DNA of 5,377 nt from an uncultured Lachnospiraceae bacterium (GTDB lineage: Bacteria; Bacillota; Clostridia; Lachnospirales; Lachnospiraceae), in the NCBI GenBank assembly GCA_900555195.1, contig USKC01000224.1, positions 1-5,377 of the forward strand, in the 5' to 3' direction. The notes below the pieces were generated by a model. It saw nothing but the letters and a program-made list of their open reading frames with translations. It was not told where the DNA came from and ran no database searches. Positions 1-4,957 of the stretch are shown in pieces (within the stretch, counting starts at the first letter, position 1; the number at the start of each line of letters is the position of its first letter). The translations under genes were made by a program, and so were the position numbers.

Positions 1-321
1 TTTTAATATAAACTCCAACCCAACTATGTTCTCTATCATAGAACGGAGTATAATCTGCGCTGGTTCAAATAAACCTACAGAATATAAAACATTGATAGAA
101 TCCAGTTGTTCCATGATTTTTCTTATAAATAAAATAATAACAGTATCAACAAAATCATCTATTCTTGAAATTCCGGTTGTCATTTCATTTTGGATTTCTC
201 CAAATCTGGTAATAACTGAATCCAACACATAACTTGCTTGTTCAATAGTTTCTTTTACGTTCTCGTGCTCTTCAATATTAAAGAACAGATTATCAAATAT
301 TTTTAAATACGAATTCTGCAT
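1..321 (-). CDS. AT-rich cargo ('moron') gene, N-terminal 107 residues, DUF5677-like
   Basis: This gene runs off the window with 107 codons and no stop visible. It starts MQNSYLKIFDNLFFNIEEHE; an ATG four codons upstream is less likely, because the GGAGG site sits 5 nt before position 321. The visible part is predicted to be nearly all helical with no signal peptide or clear membrane segment. The most informative stretch, IILRSMIENIVGLEFIL (residues 90-106; Arg93 and Glu97), resembles the R-x-x-x-E helix of DUF5677 proteins, helical proteins of unknown function common on mobile elements; this match is tentative. At 29 percent GC it differs sharply from the 45-65 percent structural genes, and it has its own promoter. 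It replaces the tape measure gene expected here. A role in host benefit or exclusion of other phages is inference from position alone. Confidence 0.75.
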   Translation of the reverse strand, partial: MQNSYLKIFDNLFFNIEEHENVKETIEQASYVLDSVITRFGEIQNEMTTGISRIDDFVDTVIILFIRKIMEQLDSINVLYSVGLFEPAQIILRSMIENIVGLEFILK

Positions 322-326
322 AGAAA

Positions 327-331
327 CCTCC
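327..331 (-). promoter_or_regulatory. Ribosome binding site of the AT-rich gene
   Basis: GGAGG on the minus strand lies 5 nt before the ATG at 321-319. An in-frame ATG at 333-331 would overlap this site and has none of its own, so the start at 321 is preferred. Confidence 0.75.
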
Positions 332-356
332 ATAAATTCCGATTTTACGCTGACCA

Positions 357-399
357 AGCCAGCCGTTTCCCCTACCAGTATAGCAGGAAACAGCCAGCC
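357..399. repeat. 8-bp direct repeat AGCCAGCC
   Basis: AGCCAGCC occurs at 357-364 and 392-399 on the plus strand, partly overlapping the inverted-repeat arms. One copy lies in the -35/-10 spacer and the other just downstream of the predicted transcription start. It may be a pair of half-sites or chance, since the unit is itself a tandem AGCC. Confidence 0.35.
361..395. repeat. Imperfect inverted repeat across the promoter -10 region
   Basis: On the plus strand, AGCCGTTTCC (361-370) and GGAAACAGCC (386-395) are inverted copies matching at 8 of 10 bases; both mismatches could form G-U pairs in RNA. The 15-bp centre contains the -10 element. As DNA this is a possible operator. As RNA the hairpin would form only in read-through transcripts from upstream, because the predicted start lies at the edge of one arm. 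No U tract follows, so it is not an intrinsic terminator. Confidence 0.5.
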
Positions 400-405
400 A
401 ATCAA
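377..405 (-). promoter_or_regulatory. Predicted housekeeping-sigma promoter of the AT-rich gene
   Basis: On the minus strand, TTGATT (405-400) is followed by a 17-bp spacer and TATACT (382-377), preceded by TG at the extended -10 position (TGC, 385-383). This matches a sigma-A/sigma-70 promoter at 4 of 6 (-35) and 5 of 6 (-10) bases with ideal spacing. Transcription should start near 370, giving a leader of about 49 nt before the ATG at 321. It lies just after the chaperone stop codon and points in the operon's direction, so the gene could be expressed independently of late phage transcription. Confidence 0.65.
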
Positions 406-423
406 CGAAAACAAAGCCCGGAA

Positions 424-609
424 TCAGAACCTGTCAAAATCCTGCTGTGTGGCAAGCTGGGCATACTTACACTCGTCATTCCTGCTCTCCGCATACATAT
501 CATTAATCATCCCAATAGAAAGCAGTTCCAGCTCCTGTATAGAAATCCCCAGCTGCACACACCGCAGCAGGAACAGCGGCGTTGTCATTTCCCGCTCAGT
601 CGGGCGCTG
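424..609 (-). CDS. Tail assembly chaperone C-terminal extension (gpT-like), reached by -1 frameshift
   Basis: The minus-strand -1 frame from 609 to the TGA at 426-424 encodes 61 residues that would be fused to the first 118 residues of the short chaperone, giving a protein of about 179 residues (lambda gpGT / HK97 gp13-14 arrangement). Its sequence is protein-like: LFLLRCVQLGISIQELELLS, then GMINDMYAESRNDE, then KYAQLATQQDFDRF. That last element is a familiar ending of Firmicutes chaperone T domains. The frame is closed by a TAA at 618-616, immediately before the slippery heptamer, so the shift can occur only between 615 and 585. An ATG at 588-586 overlaps the short-form stop as ATGA and could also start a separate 54-residue product, although no good ribosome site precedes it. 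Fusion by frameshift is the better supported reading. Confidence 0.85.
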   Translation of the reverse strand, partial: QRPTEREMTTPLFLLRCVQLGISIQELELLSIGMINDMYAESRNDECKYAQLATQQDFDRF

Positions 610-962
610 TTTTTTTTAGCCTCCACATCCGTCTGCACATTCAGCCCCCAAAGTTCAATCAGCTTCGGCAGTACCTGATATATAGAGAACGTATTGAAGC
701 CATCTAGCCATTCCTCCGGTGTATCCGGGATAGAACCGTCCGCATGCTTCGCCATCACAAATGCGATATCCTCAAACAGCTCCAAAGAAAACAAATCCAA
801 GCCAGACGCCCCTTCCTCGAAACCGCTCACGCACTGTTCCAAAGCCCGCAGGTCTCTGTAGATATCCCTCTGGAACTTCAAGCGGTAAATCCTCGGTATG
901 GCCGCCGATGCCTTAAACAGCACCTCCTGCCCGTCAATTTCAACCTTCCTGGTTATGCTCAT
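585..962 (-). CDS. Tail assembly chaperone, short form (gpG-like)
   Basis: This 125-residue protein is the zero-frame product of the tail assembly chaperone locus (lambda gpG / HK97 gp13 role), which coats the tape measure and recruits tube subunits but is absent from the virion. Features are an N-terminal strand pair (MSITRKVEIDGQEVLFKAS), the AAIPRIYRLKFQRDIYRDL segment typical of Firmicutes chaperones, a helical middle (LELFEDIAFVMAKHADG) and the terminal FNTFSIYQVLPKLIELWGLN followed by the lysine/asparagine stretch that encodes the slippery site. It directly follows the major tail gene through an ATGA overlap and has only a weak ribosome site (GGCGGTGGCGG), consistent with coupling. Ribosomes that do not shift stop at TGA 587-585. 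The call rests on sequence style, position and the attached frameshift arrangement. Confidence 0.87.
   Translation of the reverse strand: MSITRKVEIDGQEVLFKASAAIPRIYRLKFQRDIYRDLRALEQCVSGFEEGASGLDLFSLELFEDIAFVMAKHADGSIPDTPEEWLDGFNTFSIYQVLPKLIELWGLNVQTDVEAKKNSARLSGK
609..615 (-). promoter_or_regulatory. -1 ribosomal frameshift slippery heptamer A AAA AAC
   Basis: On the minus strand, zero-frame codons AAA AAA AAC at 617-609 contain A AAA AAC, a canonical X XXY YYZ heptamer within a run of eight A. Slipping back one base lets both tRNAs re-pair on AAA and opens the T frame. Just downstream, CCCG at 604-601 can pair with CGGG at 594-591, a weak 4-bp stem after a 4-nt spacer. A longer 7-bp pairing (AACAGCG with CGCTGTT) would also include part of the heptamer. 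The stimulator is uncertain; the heptamer is clear. Confidence 0.85.
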
Positions 963-1612
963 CTATCCGCCACCGCCTTTGCCATGGATTTCACTTCCGC
1001 CGTCTTACCTGCCTCCTGGTTCAGGGCAAGACTGGCCGGTACTGGTGTCTCCGGCTCCGCCGCAGGCAGATACACCGCTTTATACCAGTCATCATACACT
1101 TTTGCCGTAGTTGCATCCCCTGTCTTCGCCTTCACATAACCGGATGCCAGCGGTCTTGCCTTCACCGTCAGTGTTTCTGTCTGCACCTCCCTGGATTCCT
1201 CATTCGTCTTGGATTCAATCTTCGGACGGGAGGCCGAACAGTTATACAGCACATGCCGGATTTTCTTCACATCCCCGTCAAACTCAAATAAGAGGGCAAA
1301 ACTGCCCGTCTCCGCATTGCAATTCTCCACCAGCACCTTGTTTGTGTCCGCCTCTTCCTTCAGGATATCCGTCCGGAACGTCTCCGGTATCATTGCCAGT
1401 TCCAAATCCCCGTCATAGCCCATATTGTTGTTGATGACATAATACTCTACCCCGTCAGCATAAAAGGACTCTGGCTCCCCGTTGGGGTCCAGGCTTAAAG
1501 ATACCGCGCCCGGCATCGCAACCGGGACTCCGAATGTATCCGTCCCGTCTTCTGCAACCGTCAACGGGGCATAGTGGACATTGCAGATATTAAACTTCAC
1601 TTTATTTCCCAT
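959..1612 (-). CDS. Major tail tube protein, phi13 family
   Basis: This 217-residue protein is the subunit of the tail tube, stacked as hexameric rings around the tape measure. It follows the phi13-type major tail protein pattern: NKVKFNICNVHYAPLTV at the start, GVPVAMPGAVSLSLDPNGE (about residues 28-46), FYADGVEYYVINNNMGYDGDLELAMIPETF, then FALLFEFDGDVKKIRHVLYNC and TLTVKARPL. The last 35 residues (from PAAEPETPVPA) are proline- and alanine-rich and look like a flexible tail rather than an extra Ig-like domain. Length is normal. The start ATG at 1612 has GGAGG 8 nt upstream, lying in the last codons of the previous gene. The TGA stop overlaps the chaperone start as ATGA, coupling the two genes. 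Confidence 0.93.
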   Translation of the reverse strand: MGNKVKFNICNVHYAPLTVAEDGTDTFGVPVAMPGAVSLSLDPNGEPESFYADGVEYYVINNNMGYDGDLELAMIPETFRTDILKEEADTNKVLVENCNAETGSFALLFEFDGDVKKIRHVLYNCSASRPKIESKTNEESREVQTETLTVKARPLASGYVKAKTGDATTAKVYDDWYKAVYLPAAEPETPVPASLALNQEAGKTAEVKSMAKAVADR

Positions 1613-1615
1613 TCC

Positions 1616-1933
1616 TCAAACCTCCATTTCATATAGAACCTCATACAACCGTTCCGACTCAATCCATACTTCACTTCTGGCATAAAAGAAGCCATGGCTT
1701 TCCAGCACAGCCTCTATCCGCTCCTCCAGCTCCACAGACTTATAATCCGTGTACAGTTCAAGATGCAGCTTCCGCCTTTTAAAATAAGCAACCCCATCCG
1801 CCGCAAAATTCCGGGATTCCGGGTATAGGAACACCAGGAACGGCGGCTCCGGGGACTGCCCCTCCGCAAAATGCCCGTAGGCAGAAGATAGCCCCATCTC
1901 TTCCACCATTTTCAGCACCTGTTCATGCGTCAA
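1616..1933 (-). CDS. Probable tail completion/terminator protein (TTG start)
   Basis: This is a 105-residue acidic protein. It resembles small proteins of Firmicutes prophages lying between the gp10-like gene and the major tail gene, sometimes labelled 'prophage pi2 protein 38'. Visible features are AYGHFAEGQSPEPPFLVFLYP near the N-terminus, a KLHLELYTDYK strand in the middle, and EERIEAVLESHGFFYARSE with WIESERLYEVLYEMEV at the end. By position it should be the tail completion or terminator ring (lambda gpU / SPP1 gp17 role) that caps the tail tube and contacts the neck. The start is TTG at 1933, overlapping the previous stop as TTGA, with a weak GGGGG upstream; the next in-frame ATG is at codon 9. 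The ATG at 1926 is out of frame. The gene is certain, the function is from gene order. Confidence 0.68.
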   Translation of the reverse strand: MTHEQVLKMVEEMGLSSAYGHFAEGQSPEPPFLVFLYPESRNFAADGVAYFKRRKLHLELYTDYKSVELEERIEAVLESHGFFYARSEVWIESERLYEVLYEMEV

Positions 1934-2313
1934 TGCGATAACCCCCGTTCTATCTTTTCCTTCAATTCTTCCACTCCCTGTTGTTCTGCCGGAACGATAT
2001 GGGGAATGGCAGCAACCCGGTTTCCGTTCCGTCTCGCATGCCCATGTTCCAGGAGATGGGCAATCTGATAACGGTCACGGCTGTGTACCACCATAGTCAG
2101 GGAATTGGCATTCTCCTGCACCTTCTTTGCCGCCCAGCTCTTCTTATATTTCCCGGTCCTCACCGGAGCATTGGCCTGAATGTCCTTTTTCACGGACCGG
2201 CTCACCTCTGTCACGCTCCGCTTCATCACCTCATTAGACAAATCCGCATATTCCTCCATAGACTGAGCAATGGCCTCCGCCATCCCGTCCACACCCACCC
2301 TTCGGTCCGTCAT
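1930..2313 (-). CDS. HK97 gp10-like neck protein
   Basis: This 127-residue protein matches the HK97-gp10_like family (PF04883), a neck component needed to join heads and tails. The signature is clear: a helical N-terminal third, then DIQANAPVRTGKYKKSW (about residues 45-61), HSRDRYQIAHLLEHGHARRNG, and the PHIVPA motif (about 104-109) before a C-terminal helix (VEELKEKIERGL). Length is usual for the family. The start ATG lies only 4 bp after the preceding stop, with a GAGGTGAGG just upstream. The gene ends with a TGA embedded in TTGA, overlapping the TTG start of the next gene. The family is confident; the exact structural position in this phage's neck is inferred from relatives. Confidence 0.92.
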   Translation of the reverse strand: MTDRRVGVDGMAEAIAQSMEEYADLSNEVMKRSVTEVSRSVKKDIQANAPVRTGKYKKSWAAKKVQENANSLTMVVHSRDRYQIAHLLEHGHARRNGNRVAAIPHIVPAEQQGVEELKEKIERGLSH

Positions 2314-2317
2314 ATCC

Positions 2318-2650
2318 TCACCTCTTCATCCTCTCCGCCCGCAGCTTGATAATCTTATTTTGGAACTGAATAAAATCCACCAGCGTGATGTTATAAATAT
2401 CGCCCCGGAACAGAATCCGGTACTTCGTGCTGTCCAGATCTTTCAGTTCCATACAGTACCTCACCAGAAAAAATAGGGATTGCTCCCGGTTCACCTGCGC
2501 CGCCTCCCAGTATTCCTTCCCCGAAAGGTTATTGGCATAGGCCCAGCAGGTGAAATAATCCTCCCACTCATTCCGCTGGTTCCCATCCTTATCCTTTTTC
2601 ATCCGGTTCTGCTGGATGACAATTCTCTGCCGCCACTGCCCAATCCGCAT
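2318..2650 (-). CDS. Phage head closure / head-tail joining protein (SPP1 gp16-like)
   Basis: This 110-residue protein fits the Phage_H_T_join family (PF05521; SPP1 gp16, lambda FII type), a small beta-barrel stopper that binds under the adaptor and closes the filled head. Its features in order are an N-terminal RIGQWRQRIVIQQ strand, a KDKDGNQRNEW turn, the conserved tryptophan-alanine in CWAYANNLSGKEYWEA, a RY pair in FLVRYCMEL, and the final GDIYNITLVDF strand with a charged end (LRAERMKR). Length is typical. The ATG shares one base with the preceding stop (TGATG), and a GAGGT about 6 nt upstream can serve as ribosome site. The order adaptor, closure, gp10, completion protein is the standard type 1 neck cluster of siphophages. 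Confidence 0.9.
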   Translation of the reverse strand: MRIGQWRQRIVIQQNRMKKDKDGNQRNEWEDYFTCWAYANNLSGKEYWEAAQVNREQSLFFLVRYCMELKDLDSTKYRILFRGDIYNITLVDFIQFQNKIIKLRAERMKR

Positions 2651-2925
2651 CAGAACACCTCATCCCTCTGCCCGAACAGCAGGCATTTCAATGTCAGCGT
2701 CAAATCCTTAAAATCCGCCTGCTCCCGGTTCTCATACAGATAAGAAATACCATACAGCACCGCCGTCCTGACCGGGTCCGGTACCTCCGCGCAGGGTTCA
2801 AAACTGCACCGCAGGATATCTTCACAAAGGCTCTCCGCCGTCCCGGAAAGGGCAAGGAGAAGTTCATCTTCGTCTGCGCTGTCAATCCGCACATACTGCT
2901 TGATTTCTTCTAAAGTCACAACCAT
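2650..2925 (-). CDS. Head-tail connector / adaptor protein (gp6-like)
   Basis: This 91-residue protein probably forms the adaptor ring beneath the portal (phage_connect_1 / HK97 gp6 and SPP1 gp15 type). It starts VTLEEIKQYVRIDSADEDELLLAL and continues as short helices, including DPVRTAVLYGISYLYENRE, the typical pattern of this all-helical family. The ATG at 2925 is chosen because GGGAGGAGG lies 7 nt upstream. An in-frame ATG at 2958 would add 11 residues (MPDHRKGGGSR) that partly encode that ribosome site and has no site of its own. The gene follows the capsid gene after a 72-bp gap, the largest gap in the structural block. Its TGA shares one base with the ATG of the next gene (TGATG). Family assignment rests on the N-terminal motif, length and position. 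Confidence 0.87.
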   Translation of the reverse strand: MVVTLEEIKQYVRIDSADEDELLLALSGTAESLCEDILRCSFEPCAEVPDPVRTAVLYGISYLYENREQADFKDLTLTLKCLLFGQRDEVF

Positions 2926-2932
2926 CCGGCTT

Positions 2933-2941
2933 CCTCCTCCC
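2933..2941 (-). promoter_or_regulatory. Ribosome binding site that fixes the connector start
   Basis: The minus strand reads GGGAGGAGG; its AGGAGG ends 7 nt before the ATG at 2925. It favours this start over the in-frame ATG at 2958, which overlaps a TAA in another frame (TAATG) but has no upstream purine-rich site. Confidence 0.8.
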
Positions 2942-2997
2942 TTCCTATGGTCAGGCATTAAGAAAACAGCTTCATCACCAAAGATTCCAGACTGTCT

Positions 2998-4203
2998 TTA
3001 CGCCCCGGAACCTGCCTTCATGGTCAGCGTCTTCACCGCTTCTGACAGAATCAGTTTTCCGTCCACCCTCTGGCTTGCCAGGAATCCCACCTGCCCGTTT
3101 GCCGCAAACAGTTCATTCAAGCGCTTAAAGCTCCTGCCCTGCCGGTCCGCAATCCAGTAATAAGAAAAATCCCCGAACGCCATCACCTTCGCCCCTGCCG
3201 CCAGCTCCGGCGCATAGGCAGACGTATGGTACGGACGGTTCAGGATCATATCCGGCTGCCCTGCCTGCACCGATGGCTGCCAGATATAATTCCCATTGTT
3301 ATCCTTCAACTTCCGCAATGCCTTCACCGTAGTGTCATTCAACACCCAATGGGCTTTCTTCCGGTACGGGGATTTCAGGGAATAAAACAAATCCATTACG
3401 TCATCAAAGGTGATATTCGCCGTAGTGGTGGTCACCCCATCCGAAGCGCCGCCCGTGGCATTAAAAATACCCGTAGGCTTCCCTGTACCATCTCCGATAA
3501 AAAATGCTTCCTCTTCCTTAGAACCAATCCGTCTCCCGAACTCCTTAGAAATATAAGCCTCCAGATTAAACGCACTGTCATTCAGCAGTTCATCCGACAC
3601 TTTCAGCATAGTAGCCACCTTATAGGCGCTGATTGCCACCTGTCCGAAAGAATCATCCGATTCCGGGAACGCCCCTTCCTCATCAATCCAGGATGCTTCT
3701 CCCTTACTTGCCACCACCGGAATCTTCCGGTCACCGCTGGACGTATTGATGACAGTGGCAATACTGCGGAAAAAGTTCTCCTCCTCCAGCGCATCCACCA
3801 GCGTCCGTTCAAACTCGTCCGGCACCAGATAGCCGCCCTCGGAATCCGTACCAATCTGCAGCGCATTCACCACAGAGGGCATCGGAGCCTTAGAACGCAT
3901 CATGTTCCAGAAGTTCTGGCGGTACTCATCGGTGGCGCGGCCGGTCTTAGTCTCCTCCTTGCCGCTCATAGGCTTACCCGTCAGGGGCTTGTTCACAGGG
4001 CGGTTCAGTTCCGCTTCCAGCGCCTCCTGACGTTCCAGGCGGGCGATCTCCTTGCCCAGGTCGGTGATCTCCTGCTCCATGCGGGTATAGGCGGCGTCAT
4101 CCTCGGCGGACAGGACGCCCTTATCGTTTCTGTGGGAATCCAGAAAGGCTTTCGCAGCTTCCCAGGCTTTGGCGCGCTTCTCGCGCAGTTCAAGAATCGT
4201 CAT
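2998..4203 (-). CDS. Major capsid protein, HK97 fold
   Basis: This 401-residue protein is the shell subunit of the phage head (Phage_capsid, PF05065). Residues 1-75 or so are highly charged and helical with heptad-like spacing (EQEITDLGKEIARLERQEALEAEL) and match the delta/scaffold domain, which guides assembly and is then cut off by the upstream protease. The mature shell domain begins near residues 105-125; GGYLVPDEF at 123-131 is the characteristic start of the HK97 fold. Further family landmarks are IPVV, GEASWIDEEGAFPESD, KVSDELLNDS and FIGDGTGKPTGI. The C-terminus, LSEAVKTLTMKAGSGA, is normal for the family. An AAGGAGG sits 8 nt before the ATG and overlaps the protease stop codon, suggesting coupled translation. 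Codon use changes within the gene: the first 146 codons favour CGC for arginine (8 of 12), the rest rarely (1 of 10), hinting at a recombinant gene. Confidence 0.97.
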   Translation of the reverse strand: MTILELREKRAKAWEAAKAFLDSHRNDKGVLSAEDDAAYTRMEQEITDLGKEIARLERQEALEAELNRPVNKPLTGKPMSGKEETKTGRATDEYRQNFWNMMRSKAPMPSVVNALQIGTDSEGGYLVPDEFERTLVDALEEENFFRSIATVINTSSGDRKIPVVASKGEASWIDEEGAFPESDDSFGQVAISAYKVATMLKVSDELLNDSAFNLEAYISKEFGRRIGSKEEEAFFIGDGTGKPTGIFNATGGASDGVTTTTANITFDDVMDLFYSLKSPYRKKAHWVLNDTTVKALRKLKDNNGNYIWQPSVQAGQPDMILNRPYHTSAYAPELAAGAKVMAFGDFSYYWIADRQGRSFKRLNELFAANGQVGFLASQRVDGKLILSEAVKTLTMKAGSGA

Positions 4204-4211
4204 AGTGGTAT

Positions 4212-4218
4212 CCTCCTT
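4212..4218 (-). promoter_or_regulatory. Ribosome binding site of the capsid gene, overlapping the protease stop
   Basis: The minus strand reads AAGGAGG with an 8-nt spacer to the ATG at 4203. It shares bases with the TAA stop of the protease at 4219-4217. It is a near-perfect Shine-Dalgarno sequence, fitting the need for hundreds of capsid copies per head. Confidence 0.85.
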
Positions 4219-4957
4219 AATGTTTCAAAAGATTGAGCCGCTCGTAGAGACTGTCTACGGAGCGGCCCTTGGGTTTGGAATCTTCGGTTTTCTTAGGGTT
4301 GGTTTTACACTTTGCCGCGATCTTATCCATCAGGGAATTGACCACAGCGGCTTTGGAATACAGCATGGAAACCGCAGGCGGCTCCATATCCTCTGACACT
4401 TCAGAGCGTGTCATGATTTCATCGGCAAAGCCAAGCTCCACCGCCTTGTTCGCGTCCATCCAGGTTTCCGCGTCCATCAGGTGGGACAGCTTGGCGCGGG
4501 ACAGCCCGGTCTTAATCTCATAGGCGTTAATGATGGAATCCTTCACACTGCCAAGCATCTCGATGGCTTTCTGCATCTCTGCGGTGTCACCCATGGCCAC
4601 CGTCATGGGATTGTGGATCATCATCATGGACACCGGAGATACCAGCACCTTCGTGCCGGCCATGGCGATGACCGAGGCTGCGCTTGCGGCGATGCCATCG
4701 ATCTTTACGGTCACATTATGGGGGTAATCCATGAGCATGTTGTAGATCTGAGCGGCCGCCACACAGTCCCCGCCGGGAGAGTTGATCCAGACGGTAATAT
4801 CGCCGTCCCCGGACATCAGTTCCTCCTTAAAAAGCTGGGGTGTGACGTCATCGTCAAACCAGCTTTCCTCGGCGATGGTGCCGTTCAGGAACAGCGTCCG
4901 TTCCGCCGGAGCTGTCTCCATCGCTGCCTGGTTCTTCCACTTCCAGAACTTCTTCAT
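4217..4957 (-). CDS. Head maturation protease, ClpP-like (peptidase S14)
   Basis: This 246-residue serine protease is expected to be packaged into the prohead and to cleave the scaffold domain from the capsid protein, then itself, before DNA packaging. The ClpP fold is recognisable: the INSPGGD oxyanion/substrate loop (about residues 58-64), the nucleophile in GIAASAAS (Ser92), the histidine in MMIHNP (His115) and a likely third residue Asp162 in MDAETWMDANKAVELGFADEI. The C-terminal 60 residues are lysine-rich and outside the protease fold. The ATG at 4957 is preferred over an in-frame ATG at 5005, because an AAAGGAGG lies 9 nt upstream and the MKKFWKWKN beginning is as seen in relatives. 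The gene starts inside the portal gene and ends 13 bp before the capsid gene, the usual portal-protease-capsid order of HK97-type phages. A cellular ClpP is unlikely given this context and the family-specific residues. Confidence 0.95.
   Translation of the reverse strand: MKKFWKWKNQAAMETAPAERTLFLNGTIAEESWFDDDVTPQLFKEELMSGDGDITVWINSPGGDCVAAAQIYNMLMDYPHNVTVKIDGIAASAASVIAMAGTKVLVSPVSMMMIHNPMTVAMGDTAEMQKAIEMLGSVKDSIINAYEIKTGLSRAKLSHLMDAETWMDANKAVELGFADEIMTRSEVSEDMEPPAVSMLYSKAAVVNSLMDKIAAKCKTNPKKTEDSKPKGRSVDSLYERLNLLKH

Noticed and set aside
26..232. A 68-codon plus-strand frame opposite the AT-rich gene
   Set aside because: The minus-strand frame is longer, continues to the window edge, and has a promoter and a GGAGG site; the plus-strand frame has neither.
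1..340. Tape measure protein beginning at 321
   Set aside because: The 107 visible residues lack the repetitive coiled-coil and alanine/glycine-rich pattern of tape measures, and the composition is unlike the neighbouring tail genes.
361..423. Rho-independent terminator after the chaperone genes
   Set aside because: The inverted repeat is not followed by a U-rich tract in the minus-strand sense, and its arms flank a promoter -10 element.
3226..4236. A 336-codon open frame on the plus strand opposite the capsid gene
   Set aside because: It is antisense to a firmly identified capsid gene, lacks a convincing ribosome site, and its histidine/arginine/leucine-rich translation is what the reverse of a GC-rich gene gives.
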